Positions 24,400-36,143 of a DNA stretch of 64,000 nucleotides are shown piece after piece. Each line of letters begins with the position of its first letter. Position 1 is the stretch's first letter. The DNA is taken from the NCBI GenBank assembly GCA_022579005.1, contig MU401474.1, positions 1 to 64,000 of the forward strand, in the 5' to 3' direction. Source of the DNA: Poronia punctata. Lineage: Eukaryota > Ascomycota > Sordariomycetes > Xylariales > Xylariaceae. A program made the position numbers and the translations under genes. Below the pieces are notes generated by a model. That model searched no databases. It was not told the origin of the DNA and worked only from the letters and a program-made list of their open reading frames with translations.

Positions 24400-25752
24400 T
24401 TATTCGGCAGCAAAGGTCGAGTTGATCTCACCCCACTTCATATTGCTGAAAGTGACCTGGGGAGCGGGCTCGATCTGTCGGATGACGTTGGGGTCTCCCT
24501 CGGTAGCATTGCAAGGGCCAGCACCGTCGGCAGCGCCGTCGAGCCAAGACATGAAACCGCCCTCGTCCCACCAGAGCGAGAAGGTGAGGACCATGCCGCG
24601 GGAAAGGGACTCACCGAACGCCTGCATGGCGCCCAGTCTCTCGAAAGCAGTGGCACCGGTAGCGCTGCAGTACTCGTCGGTGGCGTAGTCAACTTCGGGA
24701 ACGCCCTCCTGCTCCACGGTGTCGGCCCAGATGACGTTGCCGTCCTGCACGTACACGCGTCGGATACCGACTAGGTTTCCGTCCGAGTCGGCGGGGAATT
24801 GGGTCACCACGGTGAAGGGCTTGGTGGTGTCGACTTTAAACTCGGGACCCTCACCGTAGTATTCCTTCTGGCCGAAGCGGTACGTGTTCCAGCCGCAGCC
24901 GTTCTTGTCGCAGACGCCGTCGGCGCCGCACTCGTCGCCCTCGCAGAGGTAAGGTCCCGTCTGGTTGCAAGGGTGGGGTGCGATCTGGGTAGAGCGCGCG
25001 TTGGCCTCCCAGATATCCATCTCGTTGCAGCAAGCGCCCTTTGCATCAACGTTTCCCTGCGGAAAAAAAAAAGAAAAAAAAATTAGTTTTAGTCATGGGA
25101 ATAATACATATTGACCTATACAGAAAGAAGAAGAAGAAGAAGAAAAACTTACAACACCGTTGATGAAAGGAGTGACGTAGCACTGGGCGTCACAGTAGCC
25201 GGTACCCCAGGTAGCGCCTCCAGTGTTGAGATCGCTCTTGCCGCCGTCGGCCAACATCTCACCCATGTAGAGGGCGCTGTTCATGCCGCAGGGGAGACGC
25301 GAGGAGTCGATGTCGAAGGAGAACTCCTGGCCGGTGAGCTGGAGCATCTCGTACTCGTCCTTGGCCTCGTTGAGCAGGTACAGGCGGGGGGAGACGACCT
25401 TGCCGTCGACGATCTGCTCCAGGTGGATCTGGTCGTCGGTCGTGGTCACGCCGACGGCCGTGTAGTCGGACACGCGCTCCATGACGCAGTTCTGCGCGCA
25501 CTCCTCCTCGGTCGGGCAGGCGTCCGGGTCCGGGCCCTCGCCCCACGAGCCGCAGCTGCCGCCGCCGTTGACCTGGTAGACTCCATGGGCATCCGAGTCT
25601 AGCACGAGGTAGTTGGTCGCCTCGGTGCAGCCGTCGGCCTTTGTGCACCGGTAGGTCGTCACCTTGGGGTGGTTGTCCGCGTCGCCGACGGGAGTCTGTG
25701 CGGCCGAGAGGCCCAAGAGGGCGAAGCCGAGGAGAATGTTCTTTCCGGCCAT
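24400..25752 (-). CDS. GH7 cellulase, endoglucanase (Cel7B/EG I)-like, no CBM1
   Basis: Two exons (25153-25752 and 24400-25056, minus strand) with a phase-0 intron (GTAAGT...GCAG) give 418 residues. GH7 enzymes hydrolyse cellulose outside the cell with retention. A signal peptide (MAGKNILLGFALLGLSAAQ) begins the protein. The catalytic ExDxxE triad lies in NEMDIWEANARS (E212, D214, E217). Many conserved GH7 cysteines are present (for example GTGYCDAQC, CEGDECGADGVCDKNGCGW). The sequence GKSDLNTGGATWGTGYCDAQCYVTPF-type wording in this region resembles endoglucanases more than cellobiohydrolases, and the length fits a bare catalytic domain. There is no linker or C-terminal carbohydrate-binding module. 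It is divergent from the MFS gene across a 2.1-kb intergenic region. Endo- versus exo-action is inferred from resemblance. Confidence 0.93.
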
Positions 25753-27885
25753 TGTGAATCTAATCTTTTGGGGATGTTGTGATGCAAAAGAAAAAAGAAA
25801 GAATGGCGATCCTGACGGTAAAGTTGACGTGCTCGACTTATATATAGAGAAAGAATGTTCCCCCTTCTTCATCCATGTCCCCCATCCATCTTTTTTTTCT
25901 TTTCTTTACGGATAGTCTTCCCTGTTTTGCTCCAATTTCCCTTTCCCAACTTTGACTCGTTCCGTAGGCCAAGACCATCGTAAACTCACTGTTTTAACGA
26001 TAACTTGGACCTTTTCTTGGCGTTTGCATAAATTTACGACCGTGCCTTGTCTACTTTGACGAGTGGAATGTCGTCTTCCGTAAAGATCGGCGAGGAAACT
26101 TGGCCCGCCATTCCGGCAACGGGCACAAGGGGGGGCAATTTCTTTTCCTTTTGCGTCCACCGGGTGCTGTACCCATTTTCTAGAGCGCCCCAGATCGAGT
26201 CAAGCCAAGCCACAACACGCGTTTTTCAATGCCGCAACCTCTTCTCGCTTATCTTCCGTTTTTGGGACCGGATAGGGCAGTATATATGGGAAAGATGCCG
26301 AGTGGGTTAAGAAAATACTATATAGTGTAAATACCTATCTCTTCTTCGTATAAATGTCATGCATATCGGCAGGCAAGAATATGCCGTGTTCCTGCGCCTC
26401 ATTAATTTATATTCGGCCTTAGTCTGTTACATTGCATATAAATCAACGGAAGGCCGATGTATCCCTACCGATCATCCGAGATATCGTAGAGCAAGGAGAG
26501 AAAAGGGCCCAGCGTCTCGGTCAACCTTGTCAATCACACATCTTTGTTATGTAAGTGATGACCTTGTTTTTTCACGAAAAAAGAAAAACCGTTATGTTAC
26601 ATGCTACCTAGGTACCGTCGTCACACACACACACACGGACTCGATCGATCTACCTACCTACCTACCTTACCTAAACCTAGATTTACACATATGTATGTAA
26701 GTATGGCACTTGCAGAATGAGAAATGTGACGAGTAAGTGTAACACACCCTTATGAAGCCCATGTCCATGTTTAAATATATAGGTATATATATATCCCAGC
26801 TTTCACCCATTGCGTCTACCCTTCCTTCATCTTTACATTTTGAATCATAACCCCTTCAACACTAGAAGAGGAGTGTTATCTATTACTAGGGATATCACAC
26901 AACTATCACTGAAAATAATACCATACCATTTTCCCCTTACCGAGGAAGCGGGCTATATATCCCCCCTAGCCTTCACCACTCTTCGCCATCACCTTCATTC
27001 GGTATTTTTTACCTAGGTTAGATAAGAATCTAAGAATGCTGTACGTGTATTTGGAGAATGTCTACTCTAAGGTTAGCTGTCTAGGTACCACAAATGGCTA
27101 GAAATCTTACAGGATGATGTTTTCCCTCTTATAACCCCGGCACCAGCTCTACCCCAGCTCAGCAAGCATTAATACCGATCGTCTGCTCCCCCGCACGCTA
27201 GGGTAAGAAAACGTGGGGAAGCAAAAAACGTGGGGTAAGTGAAGATGGGGGGGGGGGGTTTGTTTGCCACTAATATATCATATGATATCAGAGAACAGCG
27301 TCGGCGCAGACGAAGGAGTAGGTAATCGCCACCAAATATTAAGTAATTAGGTATGTAAGGTGTTTATGAGACGCAATAACTTTGCGTAGATTGGGTTAAT
27401 GCTGTCTTGGTAGAATACAGCTCATGTCAGCCAGTATGTGTCACAATACCAAAGGTTGATTCTTAAACTTTCAGGGGACATGCTAGACAATCTCAAGATA
27501 TCTCTTTCGTAAACTCCTATCTAAACTCCAAAATCCACCAGGCCCCTTAACTGAGACGGTCTTATTCAACCCCATACCAGACCCCGAATTCCACAATCGC
27601 CGGTAAACTAGAGTGTGAGACAACTACCTAGCTAGCTGCCTTTGCCTTATACCGACAAGCTCACAGAAGAACGCGGGGAACCTGGGGGAAACTGGGGATA
27701 CTGAGACCCGAGAGATACGCGTCTCCGCATGATGATCTTTCGGCTTTCCTATTTTATCTAGGTAGTACAAAGAGCCTCAGTTTTTAATATCCATCTCTCT
27801 TTCGTCCTTTACCTCTTTTTTGTTTCTCAGAGAGTCAAGCCCGAAAACAAGAACCCTCTTCTTATTCGGGCCTGGGACTGGGAAA
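25753..27885. other. Divergent intergenic region between GH7 and MFS genes
   Basis: This holds both promoters. A CCCCAG hexamer at 26188-26193 fits the CreA/CRE-1 consensus (SYGGRG on the other strand), but such short sites are frequent. Also present are a CA repeat near 26622, CTAC repeats near 26650, and a G13-like run near 27249. From 27780 it is CT-rich ahead of the MFS start. Confidence 0.5.
25837..25847 (-). promoter_or_regulatory. TATA box of the GH7 gene
   Basis: On the minus strand the sequence reads CTATATATAAG about 85-95 bases upstream of the GH7 ATG. This is the distance expected for a short 5' UTR, and strong TATA boxes are common in inducible cellulase genes. Confidence 0.6.
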
Positions 27886-29899
27886 ATGTCCAAAGCCGAC
27901 GACATAGGGGCCGCCGCCCCGGACATTCAGCATGAGGAGCGCGTGGTCACGCCACCCCTCAAGGGGTTGAAGTCGCGGGATGCCGATGTCGCCATGGCCT
28001 TGTTCGACTCTCCCGAGCAGATGCACGAAGATATCGATCCCGACGAGGAGAAGAAGCTTGTGCGAAAGGTGAGCCCTTCATTCGTTCCAGAGGTGAAGAT
28101 ATACGCATGAGTCAAGACTGACTGATGAGCAAAAATAGATCGACCTGATGATCCTTCCTTACCTCGCCGTGTGTTATGCATTCTTCTATATCGACAAGAC
28201 CACTCTATCATATGCAGGTTCGTGGCCAGCACATCATACATATGTGCACGAAGCTCTGACATTGTTTCAGCCATCTTTGGGATTCGGGAAGATCTGAACT
28301 TGAAAGGTGCCGACTATAATTGGCTGAGCTCGGTATTCTACTTTGGATTTCTGTTCTGGGCGTTTCCCACCAACTTCCTAATGCAGCGTCTCCCAATCGG
28401 TAAATACTTGTCGAATGCCATGTCTTACTCGAGTTGAGGCTAGAAACTGACGAGAAGATAGGCAAATATTTGGGTGCCAACATCTTCGGGTGGGGTATGT
28501 CCTGAATTCCCAAGAATTTATTGATGAGACGCAGTGACTGACAGTTGTCGCAGGCTTCTTCCTCATGTTGCAAGCAGCGGCGAAGAATTTTGGCCAGTTA
28601 TTGGCTCTTCGCTTCCTAGCCGGTGCCGCCGAAGCCTGCGCCGACCCTAGCTTCATGCTGATCACGTCCATGTGGTATACGCGGAGGCAACAGCCGGTGC
28701 GTATGGGTTTGTGGTACACGGCCAACGGCTTCGGTATCGCTCTAGGTGGATTGCTCGGATACGGTGAGTAAACATGGCATTTGTCTCTTCGATAGTACGC
28801 GAGAGTCGGACCTAATCATTATATCAGCCATCGGAAACATCAAGGGTGCCCTCCCGTCGTGGAAATATGAGTTTCTCATCATCGGCGCTCTCTGCTGTGC
28901 ATGGGGAATCATCATGTTTATATTCCTCCCCGACTCGCCCGTCACGGCCAAGGGGCTTACCCGTAGCGAGAAGCGCATGGCGGTGCAGCGTCTCCGAGGC
29001 AACCAGACAGGTATCGAGAACAAGCACCTGAAATGGTACCAGGTCAAGGAGGCTTTCCTGGACGTCAAGCTATACCTCTTCTTCATGCTCGGCACCGTCT
29101 GCAATGTGCCGAATGGCGGCATCTCCAACTTTGGCACCCTGATCATCAAGGGCTTCGGCTTCAGCCAACTCGGCACGACCTTGTTGCAGATCCCGTACGG
29201 TATCTTGATCGCTATCAGCATCCTGATTTGCGTCTATCTCAACGACCGTTTCGTGAACAAGCGCTGTGTCTTCATCCTGCTTTTCCTAGCTCCAAATATT
29301 GCCGGTGCTTTCGGTCTCCGCTTCCTTCCGGCGAACCAACAGGCTGGTCGCCTAGTCGCTTATTATCTGACCGGCCCGTACAATGCTGCCTTTGTTATGA
29401 TTCTATCGCTCCAGACTGCCAACACAGCCGGACACACCAAAAAGGTAGTCACCAACGCCGTGTTGTTCCTGGGCTACTGCACCGGTAATGGTATGTTATT
29501 GTTCCCTTCCTGCCCCTTGTGTAAATAAGAGTCCATGCTAACATAAATGGATAGTACGTCAATTTCGAATATCCGAGTCCCTTCCCATCTCCAATAACAG
29601 TGTGTCTCCTGTTTTCTTCTGCCGACTAACACGTGTTTTTATCCTAGATCGTTGGGCCCTTTTTCTACTTGACAAGTCAGGCCCCCGGCTACGAGCTGGG
29701 AATCTGGTCCATGATCGTATCACATCTCATCGAGGTATGCCTGATCCTAGCCTTTTGGTTCTTACTTAGCCGGGAGAATCGCCGGAGAGACAAGCTTCAA
29801 GCTTCGATGGAGGGCGGGCTCGAAGGACGGGATTTGGACACGACTGCCTTTGCCGACATGACCGATAAAGAGAATCTGAACTTTAGATACATCTATTAG
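27886..29899 (+). CDS. MFS transporter, Dal5/allantoate permease (anion:cation symporter) family
   Basis: Seven exons are inferred: 27886-28068, 28139-28217, 28271-28399, 28462-28494, 28554-28763, 28828-29490 and about 29648-29899. They give roughly 515 residues with about 12 membrane helices in plasma membrane. Family marks are the acidic N terminus ending DPDEEKKLVRKIDLMILP, YAFFYIDKTTLSYA, WLSSVFYFGFLFWAFPTNFLMQRLPIGKYLG, RFLAGAAEACADPSFMLITS, and FLPDSPVTAKGLTRSEK in the central loop. The last exon (IVGPFFYLTSQAPGYELGIW...) is clearly family sequence, but the sixth exon ends in phase 1 and the last begins in phase 0, so one junction does not close. Relatives carry allantoate, nicotinate, pantothenate or other carboxylates. 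The substrate here is unknown. Confidence 0.85.
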
Positions 29900-30389
29900 C
29901 CTTGGCACTTGCCTGTATTCAGACGGTCACAGGGGAAAAAGGAGAGTTGCAAAGATACTGCCTCGGGGTTAGCATAGGGCACCTACCTAATAGACATAGG
30001 ATGTTAATGGTGATTACCTGGAGCACTCACCTACATACTTAGGTAGGTACATTCCACACACGTACATATCACCTGCACTACTCTCCTTAGCACTTGCCAA
30101 ATCACATTTAGACCCTAGATACACGGTAAACTGCGAGAAGCTACATTCCACGTCAGTTGAGTCACCCAATAGCTCCTCCCCACATTGGGCACACCAGGGA
30201 CAACCGAAGAAGACATGACCAGCGAAGATAAATAGAGCGGAATTCAGGAATGGACATTCGTCCCAGACACTTAAAGCACCAACTTCAAAAGTTTGTTTAC
30301 ACACAAGTATCGATCTTGACATTCAACATCAGACCAGACAACATAGTTCTTTTTCTACGACAGCGCCGGTTCGACCTTACTGGGAAAGA
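29900..30389. other. Intergenic, no gene seen
   Basis: This contains the 3' flank of the MFS gene and the 5' flank of the next plus-strand gene. Only a 102-codon opposite-strand ORF without a domain is present. Confidence 0.5.
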
Positions 30390-32642
30390 ATGGCATCCGC
30401 TACGGAACCACTGTTGCGGCCCAAAATGACCCTTGCCACCCATCTACTCGAGCCGGTCTTGAAAAACATACTTACTCCGACCACTTATATAAACCTGGCA
30501 GCCACAAGTTCGGCCATGTTCTCAATAATGAGATCTTCACCTAATACCTTAATCGCCATAGACGTACGATTCCTCCACATGCGCCGTTGTGATGAATGGT
30601 TCAGGGAGGCGCATCCCGCCTCGGAGCCCCTTATCATTCAAGCTATCCGCCGTGCTAGCCTCGCTCAGCTCGCCGTGTTCTGTAAGATATATGGGAAGGA
30701 GATCTCGCCCTGGCCCCTTAAGAGCTGGTCCCGGAACTTTCCCACCCCTGTCGAAGCAGCCATCGCCGCCCATCGCCCAGACGCCTTCAACCTTTTATAC
30801 AAGCATGGCAGTGGATTACTTGTGGCCGACTGCGGAGGAAAAATAGCGGCTATTAAAAAACAACACACCAAATGGTGCCAGGAACAGCACCGCGTATGGT
30901 GCGGAGCGGGTTGTTTTGTTGGCATTAATGAGTCGGGTCTATGCCCTTATGGGAAGCCGGAATACCTGGAAGACTCCGATACAGTCTCTAAGACAGACTC
31001 GTCCACGAGCAACCGTGAGAACCGTTGGCATCGTGCCGAGTCATTGGCCAGGCTGTTCATGTTAGCCGTCGCGGAGGGGGAGAAGGATATTGCGAGGGTT
31101 GCTTTGGACCGGATGAATGAGAAATCGGCTAGTATCCTGTATTTGGGCAGCTGGCCACAGCTTTTCCTCTGGACTCTAGTCTTCCACAAGATATTCCCTG
31201 ATATGGCCGAATTAATCCTCAGCGCGCGTCTATCAGCGGTGAGAAGAGATGCCGTTATCATCCCCACATACGTATTCGCGGTCGAGGATAACCATTACAA
31301 GATCATACAGCAACTATCCAGGTTTCCAGAAGTTTTGGAGTTGATTGGTGCAGCCATCCCGGACGAGACCCGCCATGGTTGGATCTTCGACACGGTTGCC
31401 AAGCGCCGCTGGGCATTACTGGACGCAATGCTTCAATTGGAGGGTAGAGGTGTCTTTTTGCATGTGCACCTATTTGGGGAGTCGTCCACGGGCGACAACG
31501 CCTTCTACAGGCTGCTGGCAGATCTAATACCTCTAGTGGCCGGCCGGGACGAGGCTATTGCAGCCATACCGCGGATTATTAAGACCATTGCGAAGCTAAA
31601 ATGTTTGAACTTGCCCGACCCTGCCAGGCTTTATACACGCCAGGCGGAGGAGTCCCTATTCGAGGTAGCGAAAAGTCACCGACCACATTCCACAGAAATC
31701 TTCAGGTTAGTCGTTGGTATGATGACACAATGCGTCATACCCTACATCCGAGCGCTCTGCGTTTGTGGCGATGCTGCAGAGCTGTACAACTCGCTACCAT
31801 GGACGAGTCTCCCTTTGGATAATTTCACACCTGCTATCCTTAGGTGGCAGACGAGCAATGACATTGAGAAACCAGGTCTTTCCGTCCTCCTCGGCGATGT
31901 TCCCCAAGAGAACTGGGAGTGCCTCTTGATTTTGCTTGCTTAGATGGCAAAGACCAAGCTCTTCACTCTCAGCCAGCCCAGTATAACGATATATATAGCG
32001 CGGGTCTTAGAAGTATTGCGCTGCCACTACGTCGAGGAAATGGAGTTGGACCAACAGAGCCACTTGTCTCGGTTTTGGGCGGAAGTACACAGTCCACAAG
32101 GCTACCGGGTGAACAGGGAGAGATTCAGAGGTGACAACCCTTTGTCGGACTTCATTCTGTCCTCATTGGGATACTGTGATACGACGACGTTTGAGACGTT
32201 TGCCGAATACCGTCGTGAAAGGGTGGACCGTTTCTACAACTCAACAAAGACTTTTCCCGACGTAACCCGCCGGGTCAGGCTCATGGCGAATTTGTACAGG
32301 GACCTCTTCCCGGAGCGGGTCATAAAGGCCCGCTTGGTCGCATCGGCAAATGGCGACAAGAAGCTATTCTTTCAGGGGGCCAGTGGTTGGGTGACAATGG
32401 TAGAGGGAGGAGCAAGCCACCGTTTGACAGGTCCAGGTCTTGGATCTCCGGGTCGGAGGGGGAGGGTGATTGATTACAGTCAAGACGATAAAAGTTATGA
32501 AGTCGTAAGGTGCTTGGTACTTTTCAGTGAAGAACTTGATGGCACATTCATAGCTGATCACAAAGACCCAGAGCCGTCTCATGATAACCTAACGGACAAC
32601 CGTTTTATGGTCATACCGCTACCCGGATATACGAGTGGATGA
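30390..32642 (+). CDS. Large hypothetical protein, possible F-box start, interrupted by one in-frame TAG
   Basis: One continuous frame of 751 codons carries a single stop, TAG at 31941-31943, followed directly by ATG at 31944. The upstream part is 517 residues and the downstream part 232, both with coding-like sequence and no frame change. The N terminus (LEPVLKNILTPTTYINLAATSSAMFSI) resembles a degenerate F-box, which would place it as a ubiquitin-ligase adaptor. Helical repeats follow that could be ankyrin-like (PVEAAIAAHRPDAFNLLYKHG), without clear consensus. No known domain was recognised downstream. The stop may be a nonsense mutation, a readthrough or reinitiation site, or a mis-modelled intron: the acceptor-like TTGCTTGCTTAG ends at the stop, but no donor of correct phase was found. 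Confidence 0.6.
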
Positions 32643-33070
32643 AATAAGGCACTTAGCCCAACCTACTAAATAGGTTCATAGCTCATGTTGTTATTTGATT
32701 GATTGCAGTACTAATGAAAGGGATGCTTACTTGGGAGCTTGTTGCCGGGGTCTTGCAAGAGTTTAAAACCTATTCTCGAGGAGCAACAAAAGCTGATGCA
32801 TTGCTCTAATGCGTCCCGGATTCCGGACAAAGGTTTATAAGAAATTCTATCTACTCGTACTACCTACCAAACCTAGGAGACGGTCTATCTCCTGCCAGGC
32901 GGGCCAGGGTGCAGGTGCAGGTGCAGGTGGTTTTCTGGAGGGCATTGACGGCCCGAGCAATAGTAGACCAGCTGTTAGCTGCTCCGGCGACAGACGGGAA
33001 AATCCTTTTCTACCAGTTACATTTTAGGCACTGTTAGGGGACTGTGAAGGCAGAGGGGCGCCTAGAAGTA
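32643..33070. other. Intergenic upstream of the MITE-like element
   Basis: Short non-coding stretch with a GGTGCA repeat near 32908-32930. A lone TTAGGCACTGT at 33024-33034 matches the MITE terminal sequence, hinting at nested or partial elements. Confidence 0.5.
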
Positions 33071-33532
33071 CATTAGGCACTGTATGTACAAGTGGGTACC
33101 CATTAATTCCGAGCAAAAGTTTCCAAAATGTAAAATGTTAGAAAAATAATAAAAAATAAAAGATAAACTGTGACAATTATATACCCTTGCCTATTAAATA
33201 AAGATTTTTATTTTCTATTTAATAATATTTTAACTAGGTTGCTACCTATTTTATTTATTTAATTAAAAATATTATAAAAGTTTTTTAAATATAGTACTTA
33301 CTTTTAACTTTAATATTTTAGCTAATATTTAACTAAAAAGAAAAATTCTACTATATATAAAAATGTTTTATTTTCTTTTAGCCTCTTTTATTTTTTATTT
33401 TTTATTAAATATTAAAGGTAAAGCGTAGTAAGTAGTTAAAGTAAGTAAGTTTTAGTGTAAAACATCGTGTTGCTCGGAATTAATGAGCTCCCACTGTACA
33501 GTTACCCCTACTGTAATTTACAGTGCCTAATG
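33071..33532. mobile_element. MITE-like non-autonomous DNA transposon, TA flanks
   Basis: The two ends are inverted copies. The left begins CATTAGGCACTGT, passes GTGGG and reaches CATTAATTCCGAGCAA at about 33101-33116. The right, read on the minus strand, begins CATTAGGCACTGT and reaches GTGGGAGCTCATTAATTCC then CGAGCAA near 33471. Both ends are flanked by TA (33069-33070 and 33533-33534), as for Tc1/mariner-type insertions. The interior is extremely AT-rich and has no ORF. At about 460 bp, it is the size of a MITE. The right end carries an extra block of about 18 bases inside the inverted repeat. Confidence 0.8.
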
Positions 33533-33863
33533 TATTTCAATTTTGCTCAACTTCCAAGTACAAGCATACATGTAAGTATTTGCTTGCTTCCCAGCATTCT
33601 GTAAAGTCATTTCAAAAGGCTATTGAACTTATAAGTGCTGTATTTACATGGGAATAAATGGAGATGCTTGACTGTACAAGTAAATATCATGCTGTTGTCT
33701 TGTAGATGCTGAGCATGTTGGTGAGATCTTTTATACCCACCCACTCTCTTCAAATACCTAGACTTGTTACTTGTAATAAGACTGGTTTCCTTCTGACACT
33801 GTCATCAAGCTCAAGCTAGGTACTTGTATAAAAAAGCTAAGGACAGGGAGGGGTGACGCAGAA
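33533..33863. other. Promoter side of the SET-domain gene
   Basis: Non-coding and AT-rich, with no ORF. It separates the MITE right end from the SET start and includes the TATA-like element at 33827-33835. Confidence 0.5.
33827..33835 (+). promoter_or_regulatory. TATA-like element close to the SET gene start
   Basis: TATAAAAAA lies only about 30 bases before the ATG at 33864. If used, transcription would start almost at the ATG and the 5' UTR would be very short. Confidence 0.4.
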
Positions 33864-34674
33864 ATGGGTAAAGACTCGACACCGAAGAATTGGCCTGTTG
33901 CTGTTCCATACCTGTCACAGCCTTCGTACTCGCCTCATCTGAGCAGAGCACAGCGTGAGGCTCTTCGAGTGCGCATACCAGATGTTACCACTACGATACC
34001 ATCCAACTATCCCTGGGGACCCTGTCCACTTGTGAGGATAACTCCCATCGCCAACCCGACGCATCCGGCAAATGGGCAAGCAGGCCTCTTCGCAACGCGC
34101 CATCTCGAACCCGGCACACTCATACTCCCATATTATGGCATCGTTCATTCCTCGCTACCACCCCACTGCTCGGCCCACGAGAGGTCGGACTATGACCTCT
34201 GGCTAAACAAGGAAGCGGGCGTGGCTGTCGATGCCGAAAAGGCGGGGAACGAGGCACGGTTTGTCAACGACTATCGCGGGGTCGGCGAACGTCCCAATGC
34301 TGAGTTTAGAGAATGTTGGGATATGAGGAGCGGCCAACAATGCAGTGAGATACTACCATCCATAACATACCCGTCACTCCCATGCAAATATATAACAGGC
34401 TATATATACATATCACGAAGCCAGTAGCCCTGTCTATGCATCTACTATACCAAACTTTGTTGAGTTCGCTTCTAAATTGAAGCGCGGAAATATTTACCAG
34501 CACTTACATTCATGTTTTAATTACTGACCACTGTATAACATAGTGGCTGTTTTTGTTCTACCCATGGGGAAAAATGCGCTTGGCAAGAAAAATCAAAATA
34601 ATGGTATTCCCAAAGGAGCCGAAATACTTGTAAGCTACGGCAAAGGATTTTGGGCAGGGAGAAAAGAAGAATAG
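33864..34674 (+). CDS. SET-domain protein (putative protein lysine methyltransferase)
   Basis: Two exons (33864-34344 and 34544-34674) with a phase-1 intron (GTGAGA...ATAG) give 203 residues. The SET core is visible: GLFATRHLEPGTLILPYYG near 74-92, a DYDLWLN stretch, the VNDYRG motif at the place of the cofactor-binding RF-x-N-H-S/C block (N, D and Y instead of N-H-S), and, after the splice, EILVSYGKGFW, the C-terminal tyrosine motif. Pre-SET and post-SET cysteine clusters are absent. Family members transfer methyl groups from S-adenosylmethionine to lysine. The compact size resembles short fungal SET proteins of unknown target. The splice restores both halves of the domain, which supports the model. 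Confidence 0.85.
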
Positions 34675-36143
34675 AATAAGCGAGGGGGCCATTTCGGGGA
34701 GTCTTAAGATCCTGCTACATGATATACGAAAAACACCAATAGTCACCGGTATGTATGTACTCGTACGTGATTTCAGCCAAATAGTTACCGAACGGCGCCA
34801 AACCGCGTGATACCGATAACCGGCGGGCTGGAGATAAAGATGAGGGGAACCATGCCCCCCGACTATCCCCAGGATGCGCGGAGGGACGGTGACGTCGAAG
34901 GGCGGGTCGCATCCGGGCATTCAATAATGTCCGTCGACGCGGCTTGCGGTAAGAGGTCAATATAATGCCATGTGCCAATGCAGCATGAGCGGAGTAGGAG
35001 GTATAGTATGTTGGAGTCGTCGGCGGTGCCTTTGAAATGTTCATTTGGAGATGGACATGTCCAATAACTCACATAGCGAAGGAGGACTTTATTTGATAAT
35101 GCGTATGAAGCTTCAAGGTGTGCTGTCGCTTGACTTCGTTACGCGACACAGCATCAGGACCCCGTGCTCGTGCTCTAAACAAGTAGTTCCTTCGACAGGC
35201 TCTCTGGTCAATTTGGAGTTTCTGGTTCTCATCTTATTTCACCTCGAAGGACAAGTACTCGTAATCGCTTTTTAAGACGCGTTATGAGTAGGTACAGTTA
35301 TAGTCTAGCTTGTAGGGCTCCTTTACGAATTTTACAGGCCTGATTGGGGGAAACTCGTCAGCTAGTGGGGCAATCGGCCGAGTATTATTACTGGATACCT
35401 CAGGTTACCCAATTTTTACCATCATCCTCCCTCACGCGCAAAATTCTTTTTCCTTCTCCCTCCCATCCTCGTGTTTGTTTGGAGCTCTGTCACAACAGGA
35501 ATTCCCGAGGGAAAAAGTAATTCGCCGGATACCCAGATTCACCGTCTCGGCCGTTCGAGTTCTTCCTATTCCGCCTCCGCCTCCGCCTCTGCATTCGCCC
35601 TGCGCCGCGCCTGAGCCCATACCTGCGCCCGCCTACCCCAAAGAAATGTTATTATTTCTTTGCTGTCGACAGGTTCGTCACCTCAGTTGCAGAAAATCCC
35701 CTCCTCACCTTCGCAACCCCACTCTTTTCCCTCCTCGTCGCTACCATGGCGCTAAGTTGCTATGATGTCTCTATCGTGTCTGCTTCCTCATTCATGTCTT
35801 TCTTTTCTGTATGGCAATTGGATGATGCAGAAGTTTCTCTATCGCGCCTTCATGTAGTCAGTCAGTCAGTCTATAGGTATCCTAATATCTAATCGCCCTG
35901 TAATAGGAAACGTACATTTCGCGTCACTAATCCTGCCTTTACTGAGCATCCTCGCCGATACATTTTGTGATTTACTGCTGTGAATTCACGCGCTGCCCTT
36001 GAATCACGGCCGTCTGCGCCCATACAGCCGGCCCAAGTCGTTTCTGCGCAAATACACAATACGTTTATAGCTTGGTCGCCACAAACTGGTTATTGTCTGC
36101 ATCACCATACGTATGCCCGGTGTAGCCAGGCATCGAGCCCGCC
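34675..36143. other. Intergenic and probable long 5' leader of the Zn2Cys6 gene
   Basis: No supported gene. From about 35400 onward the sequence is C/T-rich with a (CCGCCT) run near 35570-35590 and few long ORFs, which fits a long promoter or leader of the downstream regulator. Short upstream ATGs occur, so uORF control is possible but unproven. Confidence 0.5.

Noticed and set aside
33120..33460. AT-rich core read as RIP-damaged DNA
   Set aside because: The inverted ends and TA flanks show a small transposon; the AT-rich core is normal for MITEs and cannot be separated from RIP by eye.
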